DNA of 64,000 bases from Bidens hawaiensis (GCA_021521415.1 JAIQDT010003846.1:1-64000); one strand, 5' to 3'; shown: positions 30,131 through 42,281, counted from the first letter of the stretch. Numbers and translations: made by a program. The notes: a model not told the origin generated them from the sequence alone.

Positions 30131-31979
30131 TGATGCATGATTATTTCATAATTTGTATTTTTATTATAATATCTTTTACTTGTTTAAGTTTATCTAGTTT
30201 CCAATTTTATCTTCTTTTATTTTAGTACAAGTTAAGGTTGAAAGTTGTGTAATTTTCAGTTTTTGATCGAATTTCAATTAATGAGAACTTTGTTTTTTGA
30301 ACATTTGATGCAAGATTATTTCTTAATTTCAGTTATTATTATAATATATTTTATTAGTTTAAGTTTATCTTGTTTTCAGTTTTATATTCTTTTATTTTAG
30401 TATAAGTTAAGGTTGAAAGTTATGTAATTTTCGATTTTTGATTGAATTTTAATTAAAGAGAAATTTGTTCTTTGAACTTTTGGTTTGTTTATCGGTCATT
30501 GATTAATCATGAGTCTCTCTAGCCATTGATCGCTTCCGAAACTGCATCAGTTGGTATCAGAGATTTTGGTTCTCAAATGGCTCGACATGGAGATGAATAC
30601 TTTCTTGCTCGTAGATTCGCCAACAGAGGCAACAAAAGGAGGGGTTCCTATTAATTTGCTCGTGGAGAAGATCGACGTACTACTCATAGAGTCACCGACA
30701 GAGGCAACGGTGGAGTATGTCCCGACACACGAGATATTAAGGAGATCAAATGACACCGACAACGAGTCCGCGATCTTGAAGAGATCCAACGGCTCCGAAA
30801 ACGAGTCTATGATCTCAAGTTACAACAGGTGATGTGTAAGGCGGATATCGAGTCGAAGACCGTCGTCTGGGACGAAAGTGACTACGGAGAGGATCATCTG
30901 TTTACTATCACCCACCCTTGTTCTTTAAACCAGTTTATCCAGAAATGTCGAAAGACAAGCCCGTGTTTGATGAAGAAGAGATTGATTTCGATGAACAAGA
31001 ATGTTTGTTTGTGCAAAATATTCTTAACGTAGTTACTCGTGGTGAATCAGTTTCCAATTTTTGTAAAGTTGAAGGTGGTGATTCTATGGTGGCTACCGTG
31101 AAAAACTGAATGGCGATGGAAATCACAAGGTTTGTTTGGAAGTTCTGTTACTCAAGGCTCCTGATTTGGACTTCATTTAGCCGAAAGTTGTGGGAGAATC
31201 ACAAAAATTGGGATCTCTTTGTAAATTAAAAATCAAAGAGATTATAATATCGGAATTGCCAACTATATGGGTAAACTTTTAGATATTGATATGATATTTC
31301 CAGATGTTGGGTCTTTAAAAATGATGAATATATTAAGCTAAAACAAAAGGATGGGAATATTGAAGTGGCCGTAGCGGAACCGATCAAATTTGGAGTTTGC
31401 ACAAGTCAAATGCATTGTACACGTGGAATCCATGATTAAAAGACTAAACCGATTAATGATGATAGATCAAAATTTGGTGGGCTCTATATTAACTTGGACG
31501 TGGCATCAAATGAAGGTATTCATGGGCCCATTAATTCATCAAGTTCAACAAGGAAAACAATATTTGAAATGGTCTTGTTAGTTACGAAGAAACAACTCAA
31601 CACTCCCTTAGACTTGGGCAAGATGATCCACAAAGTTGAATTGTTTAATTGGGTTGTTATAATAACAAACCCAAATTGGGTTGATTATTCGTTTGATCCG
31701 GGTGGCTTTTATTGAAAGTCAAAACTCGAGGACGAGTTTTTTTGAAGAAGGGGAGATTGATGCAGGATTATTTCATAATTTGAATTTTGTTTTATAATAT
31801 ATTTTATTACTTTAAGTTTATCTGGTTTCCAATTTTATCTTCTTTTATTTTAGTATAAGTTTTCAGTTTTTGATTGAATTTAAATTAAAGAGAACTTTGT
31901 TCTTTGAACATTTGGTTCGTTTATTCGTCTTTGATTAATCATGAGTCATTCGAGCCATTGATCACTTCCGAAACCATCA
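30131..31979 (+). mobile_element. Small non-autonomous LTR retrotransposon
   Basis: Target duplication GGTAT is at 30126-30130 and 31980-31984. Left LTR is 30131-30549, right LTR 31758-31979; both begin TGATGCA and end CATCA. A tRNA-iMet primer site TGGTATCAGAG follows the left LTR (30552-30562), and a purine tract (GAAGAAGGGGAGAT) precedes the right. The left LTR contains an extra 175-bp 5' portion (30131-30305) in tandem with a full copy (30306-30549). The right LTR has one copy and lacks 22 bp present in both left copies. The 1.2-kb interior codes only for decayed gag. Confidence 0.88.
30577..31109 (+). pseudogene. Decayed gag of the small LTR element
   Basis: From ATG 30577 one frame reads MARHGDEYFLARRFANRGNK, a stop, then an Arg/Glu-rich coiled segment ending EEIQRLRKRVYDLKLQQ, like the N-termini of some plant Gypsy gag proteins. 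Further on, in another frame, comes YPEMSKDKPVFDEEEIDFDE. Stops and frameshifts abound, and no zinc knuckle or pol follows. The CTCGAGGACGAG motif at about 31724 is a common lead-in to the purine tract of plant Gypsy elements. Confidence 0.65.
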
Positions 31980-32164
31980 GGTATACTTAGCATTATTTTT
32001 ATTTCTCCTCTTCTCTAGGGTTCATCAATCTTCGTGTGCCTGAGCCGGTTTTAAACACTTTAAGGAGATATATAACATACTAGGCTCTTCATCAAGGTGG
32101 TGGGTCTCCAATATCCAGGTTGGTATGTTATAGATTTGATTTCGGTTCTCATACTTGGCCTGTT

Positions 32165-33150
32165 ATTTATATAGCGTTTTTTCATCCTTCACTCTTTTGT
32201 TGTAATATTTCTCCATCTCTATTTTGTAGTTTAGTTCTCTTATGGCTGTCAATCCAGGTTGAGTCGAAGCTCTTCATCATTCATATCATGATCTTGTATC
32301 CTTGACAGCATGCCCATTTCGGCTGGTATGACAGCTTCAATGCCATATGTTAGGCTAAAAGGCGACTCCCTTTGTTCTAACTTTTGTGTGGTTCTGTAAG
32401 CCCATAACACATGTGGTAGTTCATCCACCCATGTTGATCCTTGTTTTCCCAAGCGAACTTTTATGCCTTTCACAATGCTTCTGTTAGCTCTTTCTACTTG
32501 TCCATTTGCTTGAGGATGCGCGACAGAGGCTAACACGTGCTTGATGTGTAGATCATCACGCCATTTTTTGAAGGGATTATCTGCGAACTTTTTGCCATTG
32601 TCGTTGATGATGTACAAGGGAAATATAAACAGACACACTATTTTCTCCCACGCAATCCTCTTAATATGTTGTCCCATGATGGTGGCTAAAGGCTTGGCTT
32701 CTACAAATTTTGTAAAATAGTCTACCGCTACCACCAAAAAATTTACTTTACCTGCTGCCTTAAGGAATGGTCCAACGATGCCAATGCCCCATTTTTTGGA
32801 AGAGCCAAGACGGTTGTCACCGGGATGAGGTTGTTTTTAGACCGCATAGTTTTCGGGGCGTGTTTATGACATTCTCCACAACTTCTGATTTTGTTCGCCA
32901 CACTCTAATGCATACCCGGCCAAAATTACCCAACATTCATTACTTTTCCAACTATAATTCTTGGGCCTAAATGGATTCCACTTATTCCCCAATGGATTTC
33001 ATGTATCATATAACTGGCCTCCTCTTCATCCAAATATCTCAACAATAGTCCCAGGTAATTTCCTATAAAGGATGTCCCCTTGGACTTGGTATTGCATGAC
33101 CTTCACTTGCACCTTTCTGGCCTACCCTTTATCAGTTGATAGTTTTTCGT
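32165..33150 (-). pseudogene. Gypsy integrase (Tat-like element 1), broken
   Basis: The longest open part (32249-32737) carries the integrase core: VVAVDYFTKFVEAKPLA with the first catalytic Asp region, NDNGKKFADN with the second Asp, and HPQANGQVERANRSIVKGIK with the catalytic Glu, then WVDELPHVLWAYRTT and SPFSLTYGIEAVIPAE. After a frameshift at about 32245 the C-terminal AIRELNYKIEMEKYYNKRVK segment continues to about 32165. Upstream (32740-33150) the zinc-binding N-terminal region is only partly readable. The enzyme would insert element cDNA into the genome. Confidence 0.8.
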
Positions 33151-34870
33151 ATTCCAGGTAAGCGATTATAGGCGTCATCCATGAATCTTTTTTCGTTGTT
33201 AGCGATAGTACTTCTCCTGGTTGGATCGACGATTCTTTTAAAACATCCACTCTCACCTCCTTATCCAGATGGCTAACTTAACTATGCCAATTTTCTTAAA
33301 GCATCAGCCTTCTTATTTTGACTCCTTGGAATGTGTAGAATATTGCATTCGTCAAAATGACCCATCAGTGTCTTTGCCACGCACACGTATGATACCATTG
33401 TTGACTCTTTTGCTTCATATTCATCGTATACATTAAGTCGACATGTGAGATCAGATGTTTGGCCCCCACTTTCTTGTCCATTATAAGTCCAGTGATCAAC
33501 GCCTCATATTCTGCCACAATATGTGAACTTGGGAAGTCAAAACAAAGAGCATAAGTAATTTCTTCTCCTTCTATGGTGTTGAGTATTCATCCTTCCCCTG
33601 CTCCTTCTACGTTGGATGCTCCATTAGTGTATAAAGACCATAGTGGAGCTTCGAGCATTGGTTTACCCTTTTCATCATATGATATTTCTGCTAAAAAATC
33701 TGCCATGACTTGACTTATTATGGTTGTTCTAGATTTGTACTCAATACCAGAAGCTCCCAACTCAATGGTCCATTTTTTCTAGCCTTCTGGATATCTCTAG
33801 TATCTTCATGATATGTGGGATGGGTTGCAAGGTCAACACTTCTATCTGAAACCTTGAAATTATCTCCTTAACCTCCTGGATTCGTATACCAACATTATGG
33901 CTAGCTTCTCCATTGGTGCATATCTTTCTTCGTAGTCCTTCAGGATTCTGCTTGTGTAGTCGGTTTATATACCATCGACATTTCTACTATGAGCACCTCA
34001 CTGATGGCACTGGTAGATGCGGCCAGGTATACCATTATTATTTCTCCTATCTTAGGGGATGTTAATGGTGTTAGGTGATGTACATGCTCTTTAAGCGCTT
34101 CAAAAGCTAACTCTGCTTCTTCGCTCCAGTTGAAATTGGATATGTCTGTACACCTTTTGAGGATAGTCCCTATCTGTCGCTTGCGACAGTAAACGATGTA
34201 ATGCTACGATTTGATTGTTGAAAATGTTAATGTCCTTCAATGACCTGGGGCTAAAATTTGCTGGATTGCTTCTTCTGATATCATTACCGTCTAAAATTTC
34301 CCCTCCTCTACTCCAAAGGAGAATTTAGCCGGATTTAACTTCATGTTGATACTGATTAGCTTTGTGAACATATCCATTATATCTTTAAGAACTATGTTTC
34401 TTTTGATTACCATATCATCTACATACACTTCCAAGTTCTTCCATATTTGTTCTTGAATACTTTATCCATCAATCTATGATACGTCGCCCCGCCTTTTTTA
34501 GCCCAAATGGCATATTTTGATAACAGAATATACCTTCGTTGGTGATGAATTCTGTCTTTTCTTCATCTTCTTTGCTCATTTTGTACTTGGTGATAGCCAT
34601 TATAGGAATCTAAGAAACATTTCAATTTGTATTCCGCCTTAGCATCGATCTTCATGTATATTTCTGGCAAAGGGTAATGATCCTTTGGACATTCTTTGTT
34701 TAAATCTTTGAAGTCGATGCACATCCTCCAAATATTGTCTCTCTTCTTCACCATTACCGGATTAGCTATCCAGGACTGGTATCTCAATTCTCTAATGATG
34801 CCCGCATCCATGATTTTGCTACTTCCTTGGTGATGGATTGGTTCTCTCCCACCTCACACTTCTTTTCTTT
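33150..34870 (-). pseudogene. Gypsy reverse transcriptase and RNase H (Tat-like element 1), broken
   Basis: RT motifs read on the minus strand from about 34860: MDAGIIRELRYQSWIANPVM, WRMCIDFKDLNKECPKDHYPLP, KCFLDSYNGYHQ (first catalytic Asp), and EVYVDDMVIK near 34410-34425 (catalytic YVDD intact). RNase H follows at about 33750-33300, with an acidic start near MADFLAEISYDEKGKP and later ADALRKLA. Many frameshifts and stops occur. Domain order protease-RT-RNase H-integrase marks Ty3/gypsy; the sequence style is of the Tat clade. Confidence 0.8.
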
Positions 34871-34999
34871 TGCTTGATAGGCTCAATTTATACGTATAAT
34901 TTCAGCTGATGCTCTGCTAGTCCCCTCGAGACCGCTCCCGTATCTACCACCTCGCATGAGAGTACGTCCATGAATCTATACGATAAATCCCATAGGAAA

Positions 35000-35810
35000 T
35001 TTTTAAGGTTTTTGGTAATTAGGTTCCAACTGCTACTCTTTGTTCTGGGAACTTTTTGGTTGCCGCCCACTACTCCATGTTCTTCTCTTTGTTCACCACA
35101 ATCTTTCTTGTTTCTTTGTGACCTTCCTTATCTCATCTACCCTTGAGAAAAACTCTAAAGCTAGTGTGACAAACCCCTTTGGCATGGGAAACTTGAATTG
35201 CCCGTGAATGGTTGACACAACTACTTCATCCCAGAATTACGCTAGATGCTGAAGATGAATTAACGACCAAGAAGGACATATGTAGTGTTCGGTATTGTTC
35301 CCTCACACCGATGTGTACTTCAAGTGTTACTTGACCCGTGGGTGGTACTACCTACCCAGTGAAGCCTACTAAAGGGGCTTCAACCTCAATGTCTTTTATT
35401 TTTCTAACGGGTTTAATTGATTGAAGCACTGAAAATATATGATGTCCGAGGAACTTCCTGTATCTTGGTATTCCCATCTTACCCGTAGTCCTACGACTAT
35501 GATTGATATGATTATGGGGCTCTCTTTTCTCCCATTCATGGTGCCTTTCCGAAAGTGATTGGTTGACTCATCCAATCTTCCACGCAGATATGGTGTCACT
35601 TCGACTCACGGTGCTCTTCCCCACGTATCAACCCTACTTCTATTCTTGTCACTCGGTTTTCAAATGTATTGTTTTGTATGCCCATCAGTAGGTGTGACAA
35701 CTTTCTAGACTTCACCGCCTTTTGTATCTCTTTGTGAAGCACCCAAAATTCGTTTGTATGACGCCCCTTATCCTTGTGATATTCACTATCCTTCCTCGAT
35801 CTCGTTAGCG
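35000..35810 (-). pseudogene. Gypsy gag end and protease (Tat-like element 1), broken
   Basis: YHKDKGRHTNEFWVLHKEI followed by SRKLSHLLMGIQ (about 35790-35690) is the Tat-type gag C-terminal motif, in which His and Asp-rich sequence precedes the zinc-like region. The protease is at 35396-35599 with the active-site triad in DTGSSSDIIY. The 5' part of gag and the LTR are missing; the sequence switches to another element at about 35810. Confidence 0.7.
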
Positions 35811-37518
35811 TTTACCATATTTATAACGACACCTTTCTCGTTATCCATAAATAAAACTGTATTGGCCTTCACGAACTCAATAGGTTGCGCATTAGTAATG
35901 TCTAGATACACTACTAATTACTTATCACCACCTTCAGCCTCAACATTAGCAGAACTTCCAGACGCACCGGTCTTTATTTGCTGCTCACCACCACCAGTTC
36001 CTGCATTGGGGTCTTTATCATCATCATTACCTTTCAGCTTTTTCAACATATCGTCTTTGCAAGTAAGATGAAGGATGACGTCTTCTTATTCTCTTATCTT
36101 CTCCCCTTGAGCAGTAACTAAAGCCCGTTGATCACAATTCTCACGCTGACAGTATGAGATGTGGCTAACCATCTTCCTCTGGTCTAACCACATTTGATCT
36201 TGAAATTGACGGTCAACAACCATTCGACTCTCCTGAAGATGTATCAAGCTCCACAACATGTTCATTTGTTGAGGAACAGTCAAAGTGTGGAATGACGGAT
36301 GAATCGGCTGCACTGGACCTCGAGGATGATTAAACATAATGTAGAAAAGTCCATCAGTTGCATAGCCATCGGCATAGGCGTAGGACTTGTAGAAACACTA
36401 GTAATATAAGGTGTCGGCACCATAGATAGCATCGTTTCAGGGTTAGATGCAAACATCGGATCGGACGACGCCGTTATCATTAATGTAGCATCCGAGGTAC
36501 TAACAGCAGTAGTAGCCACCGGTGCTTATTGTGGTACAGTTAACCTTGGTACAAAAGGTCCAATCTCCACTACATCACCCCTACGTGTTCTTGTCCTCTT
36601 AGCCTTATCTGACATCTTCACCTTCCCCTTTCATTTACGTGAAGCGGCATCAACACGAGCTGCTTCACCCATTACACCACCATCTCCACTATCACCACCA
36701 TTGTTCCAACCTGGTCCACCTTTACGTTCTGAATCTGAATCATCGTGAATCCAACCATCATTAGGTGGACATACATAATTAGGTCTCGCCAAATGACCAA
36801 TCAACCTCTTGTACTTAGGCCTGTTCTCCGGTGTTGGTTACGATATGTCCTCAGCCATTTCATCATTTCCTCGGACATATATTCCAAAACCATCACATCA
36901 TCCACCAACTCCGGAACATGAACCAAATCAGGCTCCAAGTGATCAATAATCAACTGCAAGAACCTTGGATACATAAGGAACATGTTCTTGCGGTGGCGTG
37001 TTGTGTAGTTGTCTTTCAGATGATAGAATACCAATTCCGAAAAGTTGAATGGTTTGTTGAGAACTAAAGCCAAAAAAGTATACATAGAGCCAAGGGACGA
37101 TATAACCTTTGTCATTTGGTGAGCAGTGGGACGATCTTTGATCTGCCTATCGTCCTCTTGCTCCACAAACCTTAACACATCAATAAGTTTCGAGAATCAA
37201 ACTTTATTAGGTCCAAATATACCTTCAAAAACTGGATCCTTCAATCCTGATCCAGTTTCACTTACTTTATCCTTTTTCATCTTTTATCTCGGACGTTGCT
37301 TGCACATGTTCAAGTGTAAATAATGAAATTCCTTGATCTGTATACATACACATGTACGAATCAGGATATTCCTTAGTTGTCAAATCTTCCACTTCTACCT
37401 CGTCATAGTTAAACAACGTATCCCGAGGTTGGCTACTCGTATCAAACCAAGACGTTCCACATACGATTATTCTATTTATCTTGGAGGAAACTTGGTCTTT
37501 TGGAGTGCTAAAAAGCAA
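35810..37518 (-). pseudogene. Second gag-like ORF remnant of unclassified LTR element
   Basis: Minus-strand frames read in order: YPDSYMCMYTDQGISLFTLE (37518-37267), NKPFNFSELVFYHLKDNY and MYPRFLQLIIDHLEPDLVHV (37178-36801), a Lys/Arg and Asp/Ser-rich hinge, ASSDPMFASNPETMLSMV (36519-36280), MNMLWSLIHLQESRMVVDRQ (36337-36086) and a C-terminal acidic tail. It is the same kind of long ORF as at 7401-9545. Several frameshifts. It ends near 35810 against Tat-like gag and begins within a few bases of the Copia fragment at about 37440, so both ends are broken junctions. Confidence 0.6.
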
Positions 37519-37974
37519 CCTACTGTTTCTCGCTCAAGTTGTGAATTAGAATATAGAGCCATGGCCAACAATGCGGCTGAAATTATACGGATTACTCATC
37601 TACTTTGGGAACTTCATGCTTTACCACAAGATCGACCCACCTTATTATGTGACAACAAAAGTGCTCTTTTCTTAAGTCAAAATCCTGTTACCCATAAAAG
37701 AGAAAAACATATACACATTGCTTATCACTTTGATCAGGAATTGGTATCCTCCGGTCGTCTAATAACCAAATTTCTTCCTACCAAGTTTCAGGTGGCTGAC
37801 ATTTTCACCAAGAGTCTACCACAACCACTATTTGAATACTTCCGTACCATGCTCAAAGTCGGGCCCCCGTCTATTCGCTTGCCGTGGGTAACAACTGCTA
37901 AATATGAATTCAAAATTCATATGTATTTTATCTATGCTAGTCAAAGCTGTTATCTTTTATATTTATGTAAGTAG
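37440..37974 (+). pseudogene. Copia RNase H fragment
   Basis: The frame at 37333-37974 becomes Copia-like at about 37440: YSIYLGGNLVFWSAKKQPTV, SRSSCELEYRAMANNAAEII, LLCDNKSALFLSQNPV, THKREKHIHIAYHF and TKFQVADIFTKSLPQPLF, the end of a Ty1/copia polyprotein. RT, integrase, protease and gag are absent. The sequence before 37440 in the same frame is antisense to the gag-like ORF and not Copia. The C-terminus runs on after the usual end, so the normal stop may be lost. Confidence 0.85.
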
Positions 37975-38696
37975 TAATTTACTCCATAATTCTAGGTTGT
38001 ACTCTAGTGTATTTAAAGCATACTATTGTAATATAATATTCAAGGAAAATTAATCATGTGACTTATACTAAAAAGGCTTATTGTATTACACTAGTTCCAA
38101 TATAGGTTCTAGTACAGATCCAGGTCCAGGTAACAAATTTTTGGTATTGCACCACGTCCAGTGAAATACTTTTCACCAATTCTTGCAGATGCTTATAGTA
38201 CTACACTAGATCTACGGGATAATGATTTAATCTCATTAAAACTAAGGGTTGGGTAATCCGATACGTAGAGCGATCTTTGCGGACGACTTCTTCATTAATT
38301 CGGCAGCGTCACTATTTTCGTGATAACATGGCTCGAATCCCAAGTAGGACCATGAGTGTCTAAGATGCGGAAATTGAGATCTTATAAAAGGAGAACATTG
38401 CAAATATGGCTTTACACTAGTTTCATTTAGGTGTTATCGTTAACCAGATCAAACTAGGGATGGTAAAAAAGGTCGAAAGGCTAGTCCTTTAGTAATGTTA
38501 TAATAAAACTGTGGGAAACGACGTGATCTAATTAACAAGCCATCTTCCATTTTACCAATAATAAGATAAATAAGAAAACATGCACTTCAAAGAATGGCTT
38601 GGAGGTGGTAGCAATTTCTCTATTGAATACCCCAAACATTCCAAAGAGTTGTATTGCTTGGTAACCTCACAAGCCACCACTTTGAAGACACCTAGA
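37975..38696. other. Non-coding sequence downstream of the Copia fragment
   Basis: No gene is supported. It may be the 3' untranslated part of the Copia element; no clear polypurine tract is seen before the candidate LTR at 38697. Confidence 0.4.
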
Positions 38697-39194
38697 TGTT
38701 GGTTATTTTAGTGTTATTGAATTAACGTGTTGATCGAGGAAATAACGTTAGAGGTTAAATGAGTTATGGGACGCGGGAGTGCGGGCTTGTTTAACAATAA
38801 TGTTATTTGGGCTTTGTTATTCGGTTTTATACTTTGGCTTAAGTATAATATTAAGTGGGCTTGTAATTGGTTATTTTGGGCTCATGTGGGAATTGATCAT
38901 ATATATATATATTGATCGATGTTATCCCTGGGATAATCACTCTCGATTAGATATATACAAACAGAGGAGAACAGACGGTTACTAGGTTCTCTCTGATTCT
39001 TCAATTCACAGACACAATCAAAGTTCATTTCCATATATAGAAAATCCCTGTCTTATCCGATAAATCATTGTGTGTAACCTGCAAATAGGTTTATCTGAAA
39101 GTGATTCAAGATTCAGAGATAAATCCAAGAAATTGTTCAAGAAACCAAGATTGAAATCAAGATTACAGGTTTGCATCATTGATTGAATTCAACA
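38697..39194 (+). mobile_element. Candidate Copia-type LTR
   Basis: The segment begins TGTTGGTTATTTTAGTG and ends GATTGAATTCAACA, giving TGTTG...CAACA inverted ends typical of Copia LTRs. It has a TATATATATA box at about 38900 and an A-rich leader with ACAGAGGAGAACAG. No target duplication is evident (CTAGA versus TCCAG) and no primer site follows. It could be the 3' LTR of the truncated Copia element at 37440 or a damaged solo LTR. Confidence 0.4.
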
Positions 39195-39694
39195 TCCAGG
39201 TACGCAATTATTACAACAAAGATAAACCTATTTTGGTGGTTTGCATCATTGTAGAAATATTTTGTTTGTATTTGAATATAAAATAATTGCATATGGTTGG
39301 GGTCTGCTTCCAATTTGATTTTGGAGTAAATACAATCGAATAATGCTATTGTTTTATATCAGAAAATTAAAGGAATTTTATTGAATTTTGTGGGCCATTA
39401 ATTTTCTTTTGGGTTTCAGTTTTGTATAAAACATTAATTCTATTGTTTGAATTAAAAGTTATATGATTTATCATTCAAGAATTTTCAAAGTAATTGAAAA
39501 TGGACAAGACAAAGGATCGATTTGCATATTCATAATCTTCAGTGAATATTTTCGGGTTACATGGTTTGTGAATTAACCCCAATTTGCAAGTTATAATAAT
39601 GGCATAACGAATTTTATGTTCGATATTTAGATTGATTATTATTTGAGATAGTAATATATGTCATGGTTTCTTTTATGACAATTGTGATTGGTGG
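39195..39694. other. Non-coding AT-rich sequence
   Basis: Nothing recognisable before the Tat-like LTR that starts at about 39695. Confidence 0.5.
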
Positions 39695-40508
39695 TGTATA
39701 GAGGTAGGGTACCAAAAAGACCCAAAGACCCTTAAATACCTCTCGTGGGTAAAAAGAGATCCTTTTAGATGCCACCCGCGGGACATATAAACCAACGGAA
39801 TAATCCAAGACAAAGGGAGAATAACATTACTATCCAGGAGTTATGTGCGCGAGGATCTAGATGCCCTCAGAAGTCATCCGCAAGACATTGTTTACACCCG
39901 CAAGGATGACCAGTAGGAAACGTTATAGGATAGCTGTACATAACTAAATCTCTTCTAGAAGATTTACCAAGATCCTTTCTTGGTGAATATGTGATGTTTA
40001 AGCCAATTGAAGAAGGACAACTGACCAGGTTGTTATAACCGTGCACATAGCCAGGTTTATCTCGTCCAATAACATGATGACACGTGTACAGGTTGTTACA
40101 ACCATGCACATGGGCCGTATAACCCAGCCTATTACCAGAGGGCACGTGTCCAGACGGTTACAGGGGCATCTTCTAGAAAGGGATAGCTGGGCCAATAATA
40201 TTCCCACACTCTTCAGCTATAAATACTTCACAAGATCCATGAGGTAACACATTCACTCTCCACTATCTACTCTAAATACTTAAGTACTTTCTCTCCATCA
40301 GAATTGTACTTATTCTCACGCTGGAGGATGGTTACGGGAACACCCCCCTCTTGTCCTTCCTGTAACGAGCTCACGGTGCTTGTTTTACAGGTTTCTGTCA
40401 CTGGACTTTAGGATATTGTTCTCATATCTTTGGTTAGTTGTATTTGATCCATCCATGTGGACTCATTGGATCTAAGAGCCATAAGGGGAACTGATCCGTG
40501 TTTCTTCA
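39695..40508 (+). repeat. 5' LTR of Tat-like element 2
   Basis: It starts TGTATAGAGGTAGGGTACC and ends ...TTTCTTCA directly before the primer site. It matches 60643-60868 over its first part (AAAAAGACCCAAA..., CTTCTAGAAGATTTACCAAG). It contains two imperfect copies of a CAGGTTGTTAYAACC hairpin followed by GTGCACATAG or ATGCACATGG (about 40026-40052 and 40090-40116) and a TATAAATAC box at 40219-40227. About 80 bp present here (39829-39905) is missing from the 3' LTR. Confidence 0.8.
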
Positions 40509-40527
40509 TTGGTGCCATCCGTGCTTG
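40509..40527 (+). promoter_or_regulatory. Primer-binding site of Tat-like element 2
   Basis: TTGGTGCCATCCGTGC abuts the 5' LTR and resembles the TTGGTGCCGTC-type site seen in other Tat-clade elements. The matching tRNA was not determined. Confidence 0.65.
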
Positions 40528-40596
40528 TGTTTGAACTGCAAAAGTTTTCTGTTAGTTTTTGGTTCGTACGGTATGAGTTAACTTCCTGAGGGGCCG

Positions 40597-42110
40597 ATGG
40601 AAACTCCTGTAATTTCTAGACGTTCTACTAATGTCGAAGCACCTGGAGGTTCTACTCTGGGTGACTTGGGACGTGTCACGGCACCTGGAGGTCCTTATTC
40701 GGGTGACCTAAACATATCAAGATGCAAACTCGTCGGACTCGTACATAATCGGGTCTGGAAGAAGATTTCGACGATTCTGAGTTGGTGAGGACCCAATGTC
40801 GAAATTCCAGCGCTAGAGGACCTTTATCCCCAGAGGAATGGTTCCGTATCCAGTAGGAAAATATCACAGCCGAGTACGAGCGCATGGTGCGTGAAGAGCG
40901 ACTTCATGCTCGTACTCTGAATTATGAAGAATCTCTTAGGAGGTCCCTTTCTCCTCCCACAACTATGCGGAGGAGTCCGATTCGCGAAAGTATGCAATCT
41001 GAGGGATTCCCTGAAGTTGAAATCGTTAGGAGGAGGCATGATGATCCTCGTATGATCACGCGCCCACCCTCCTATAGAGAGGACTTTGAAAGTTTTGATC
41101 TGTCGTACCGTCCAACCGTTGTCAGCAATTATAGCGGAGATAGCAGACTCCGTGGTTGGGAGGGGACTAGTCTCCCGCGTGCGACAGTTCGCCATGCCGA
41201 ACACCATAGTGACGCGGAAGAGGACTTTACCATGCTGTATCGTCGTGCAGCTTTCGCTGAAAAATCAAAGTTCATTGGACTTATTGCAACGGCTCCATTC
41301 CCACTCAATGCGAAAATCCCAACGTCCATAGGGAAATACAATGGGATGAATGATCCTAGTGATCACTTATTGAACTTTGTGGCTGTGGGAGGCGTCAGCG
41401 GTTGGACTCTTCCCTACTGGTGCCACATGTTCACATTAACATTCAGTGGAGCAGCACGAGAATTGTTTGACAAGTTGCCAGACGGACAAATTAAGAGCTG
41501 GGATGACTTTGTAGCCAAATTTTCCCAGCATTTCAGTCAGCAGAAGAAGCACAGTCATGATCCTTCTGAGATATTAGACGTGGTGAGACGAAAAAATGAG
41601 TCTATCAAAGACTTCATAACTCGATTCAACAACGAAAGTCTCAATATCGGCGGGATCAGCGAAGATATGCTGAGAGATGGAATGCCCAAAACATGGGACG
41701 AGATAATGTCCGCGGCAAAACTGTTCGGAAGAACATAAAGGTCTTTGAGTTCTGGTAGTTAGAAACAAACGCCAAAAATGGAGTTTCGAACCCCGCGACC
41801 AAATAGACAGGCCAAAGGAACAATTTGGTCAAGGCTCCCGCCTTCCGCGGAATCATCAAAGCAGTTCGATGCCTGATCTTTGAACGACAACAAAAAAAGG
41901 GGCTCTTCAGCACGAGTCACCAACAATTGGACCCCACTGTCGAAGACCACTACAGAGATTTTTACCACTGAAATTATGAACTTCAGGAAACCTCAGCCAC
42001 TTACGAGGAGATCATTCCTTGATCCTAAAAAAACATTGTTCGTTCCATGATGACATAGGTCACAACACAAATGAATGTATAGCTTTGAAAGGCGAAATTG
42101 AGGTGGCTGT
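40597..42110 (+). pseudogene. Gag of Tat-like element 2, frameshifted
   Basis: It likely starts at ATG 40597 (METPVISRRSTNVEAPGG). The main open part, 40884-41738, has the Retrotrans_gag domain: IPTSIGKYNGMNDPSDHLL, MFTLTFSGAARELFDKLPDG, SWDDFVAKFSQHFSQQKK and NESIKDFITRFNNESLNIGG. After stops near 41738 the C-terminal motif FHDDIGHNTNECIALKGEIE with SKLGHLVRGAK-like residues occurs at about 42036-42110, as in other Tat gag proteins. A frameshift near 40785, a stop near 40855 and stops after 41738 inactivate it. Confidence 0.82.
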
Positions 42111-42281
42111 AAAGTCGTGAAAACTTGGACACTTGGTCAGAGGTGCAAAACTAAGGACTGGTAAAGCTCCCGCGCGAGATAATCAGGGCCCGCCCAAGAA
42201 ACAACTCAACGACCTGAATGTTCGCATGATACAAGGCAGACACAAAGTGGGAGGAAAGAGGAGAGAGTTTGATGATGAGGA

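Noticed and set aside
30126..30305. Separate solo LTR at 30131-30305
   Set aside because: The GGTAT duplication flanks 30131-31979 as a whole, so this piece is part of the left LTR.
35754..36071. Plus-strand 105-codon ORF rich in Ser and Pro
   Set aside because: It is the complement of the acidic and Gly-rich tail of the minus-strand gag-like ORF.
37333..37440. N-terminal extension of the Copia fragment
   Set aside because: The residues in that stretch are antisense to the gag-like ORF ending and do not match Copia proteins; the true similarity starts near 37440.
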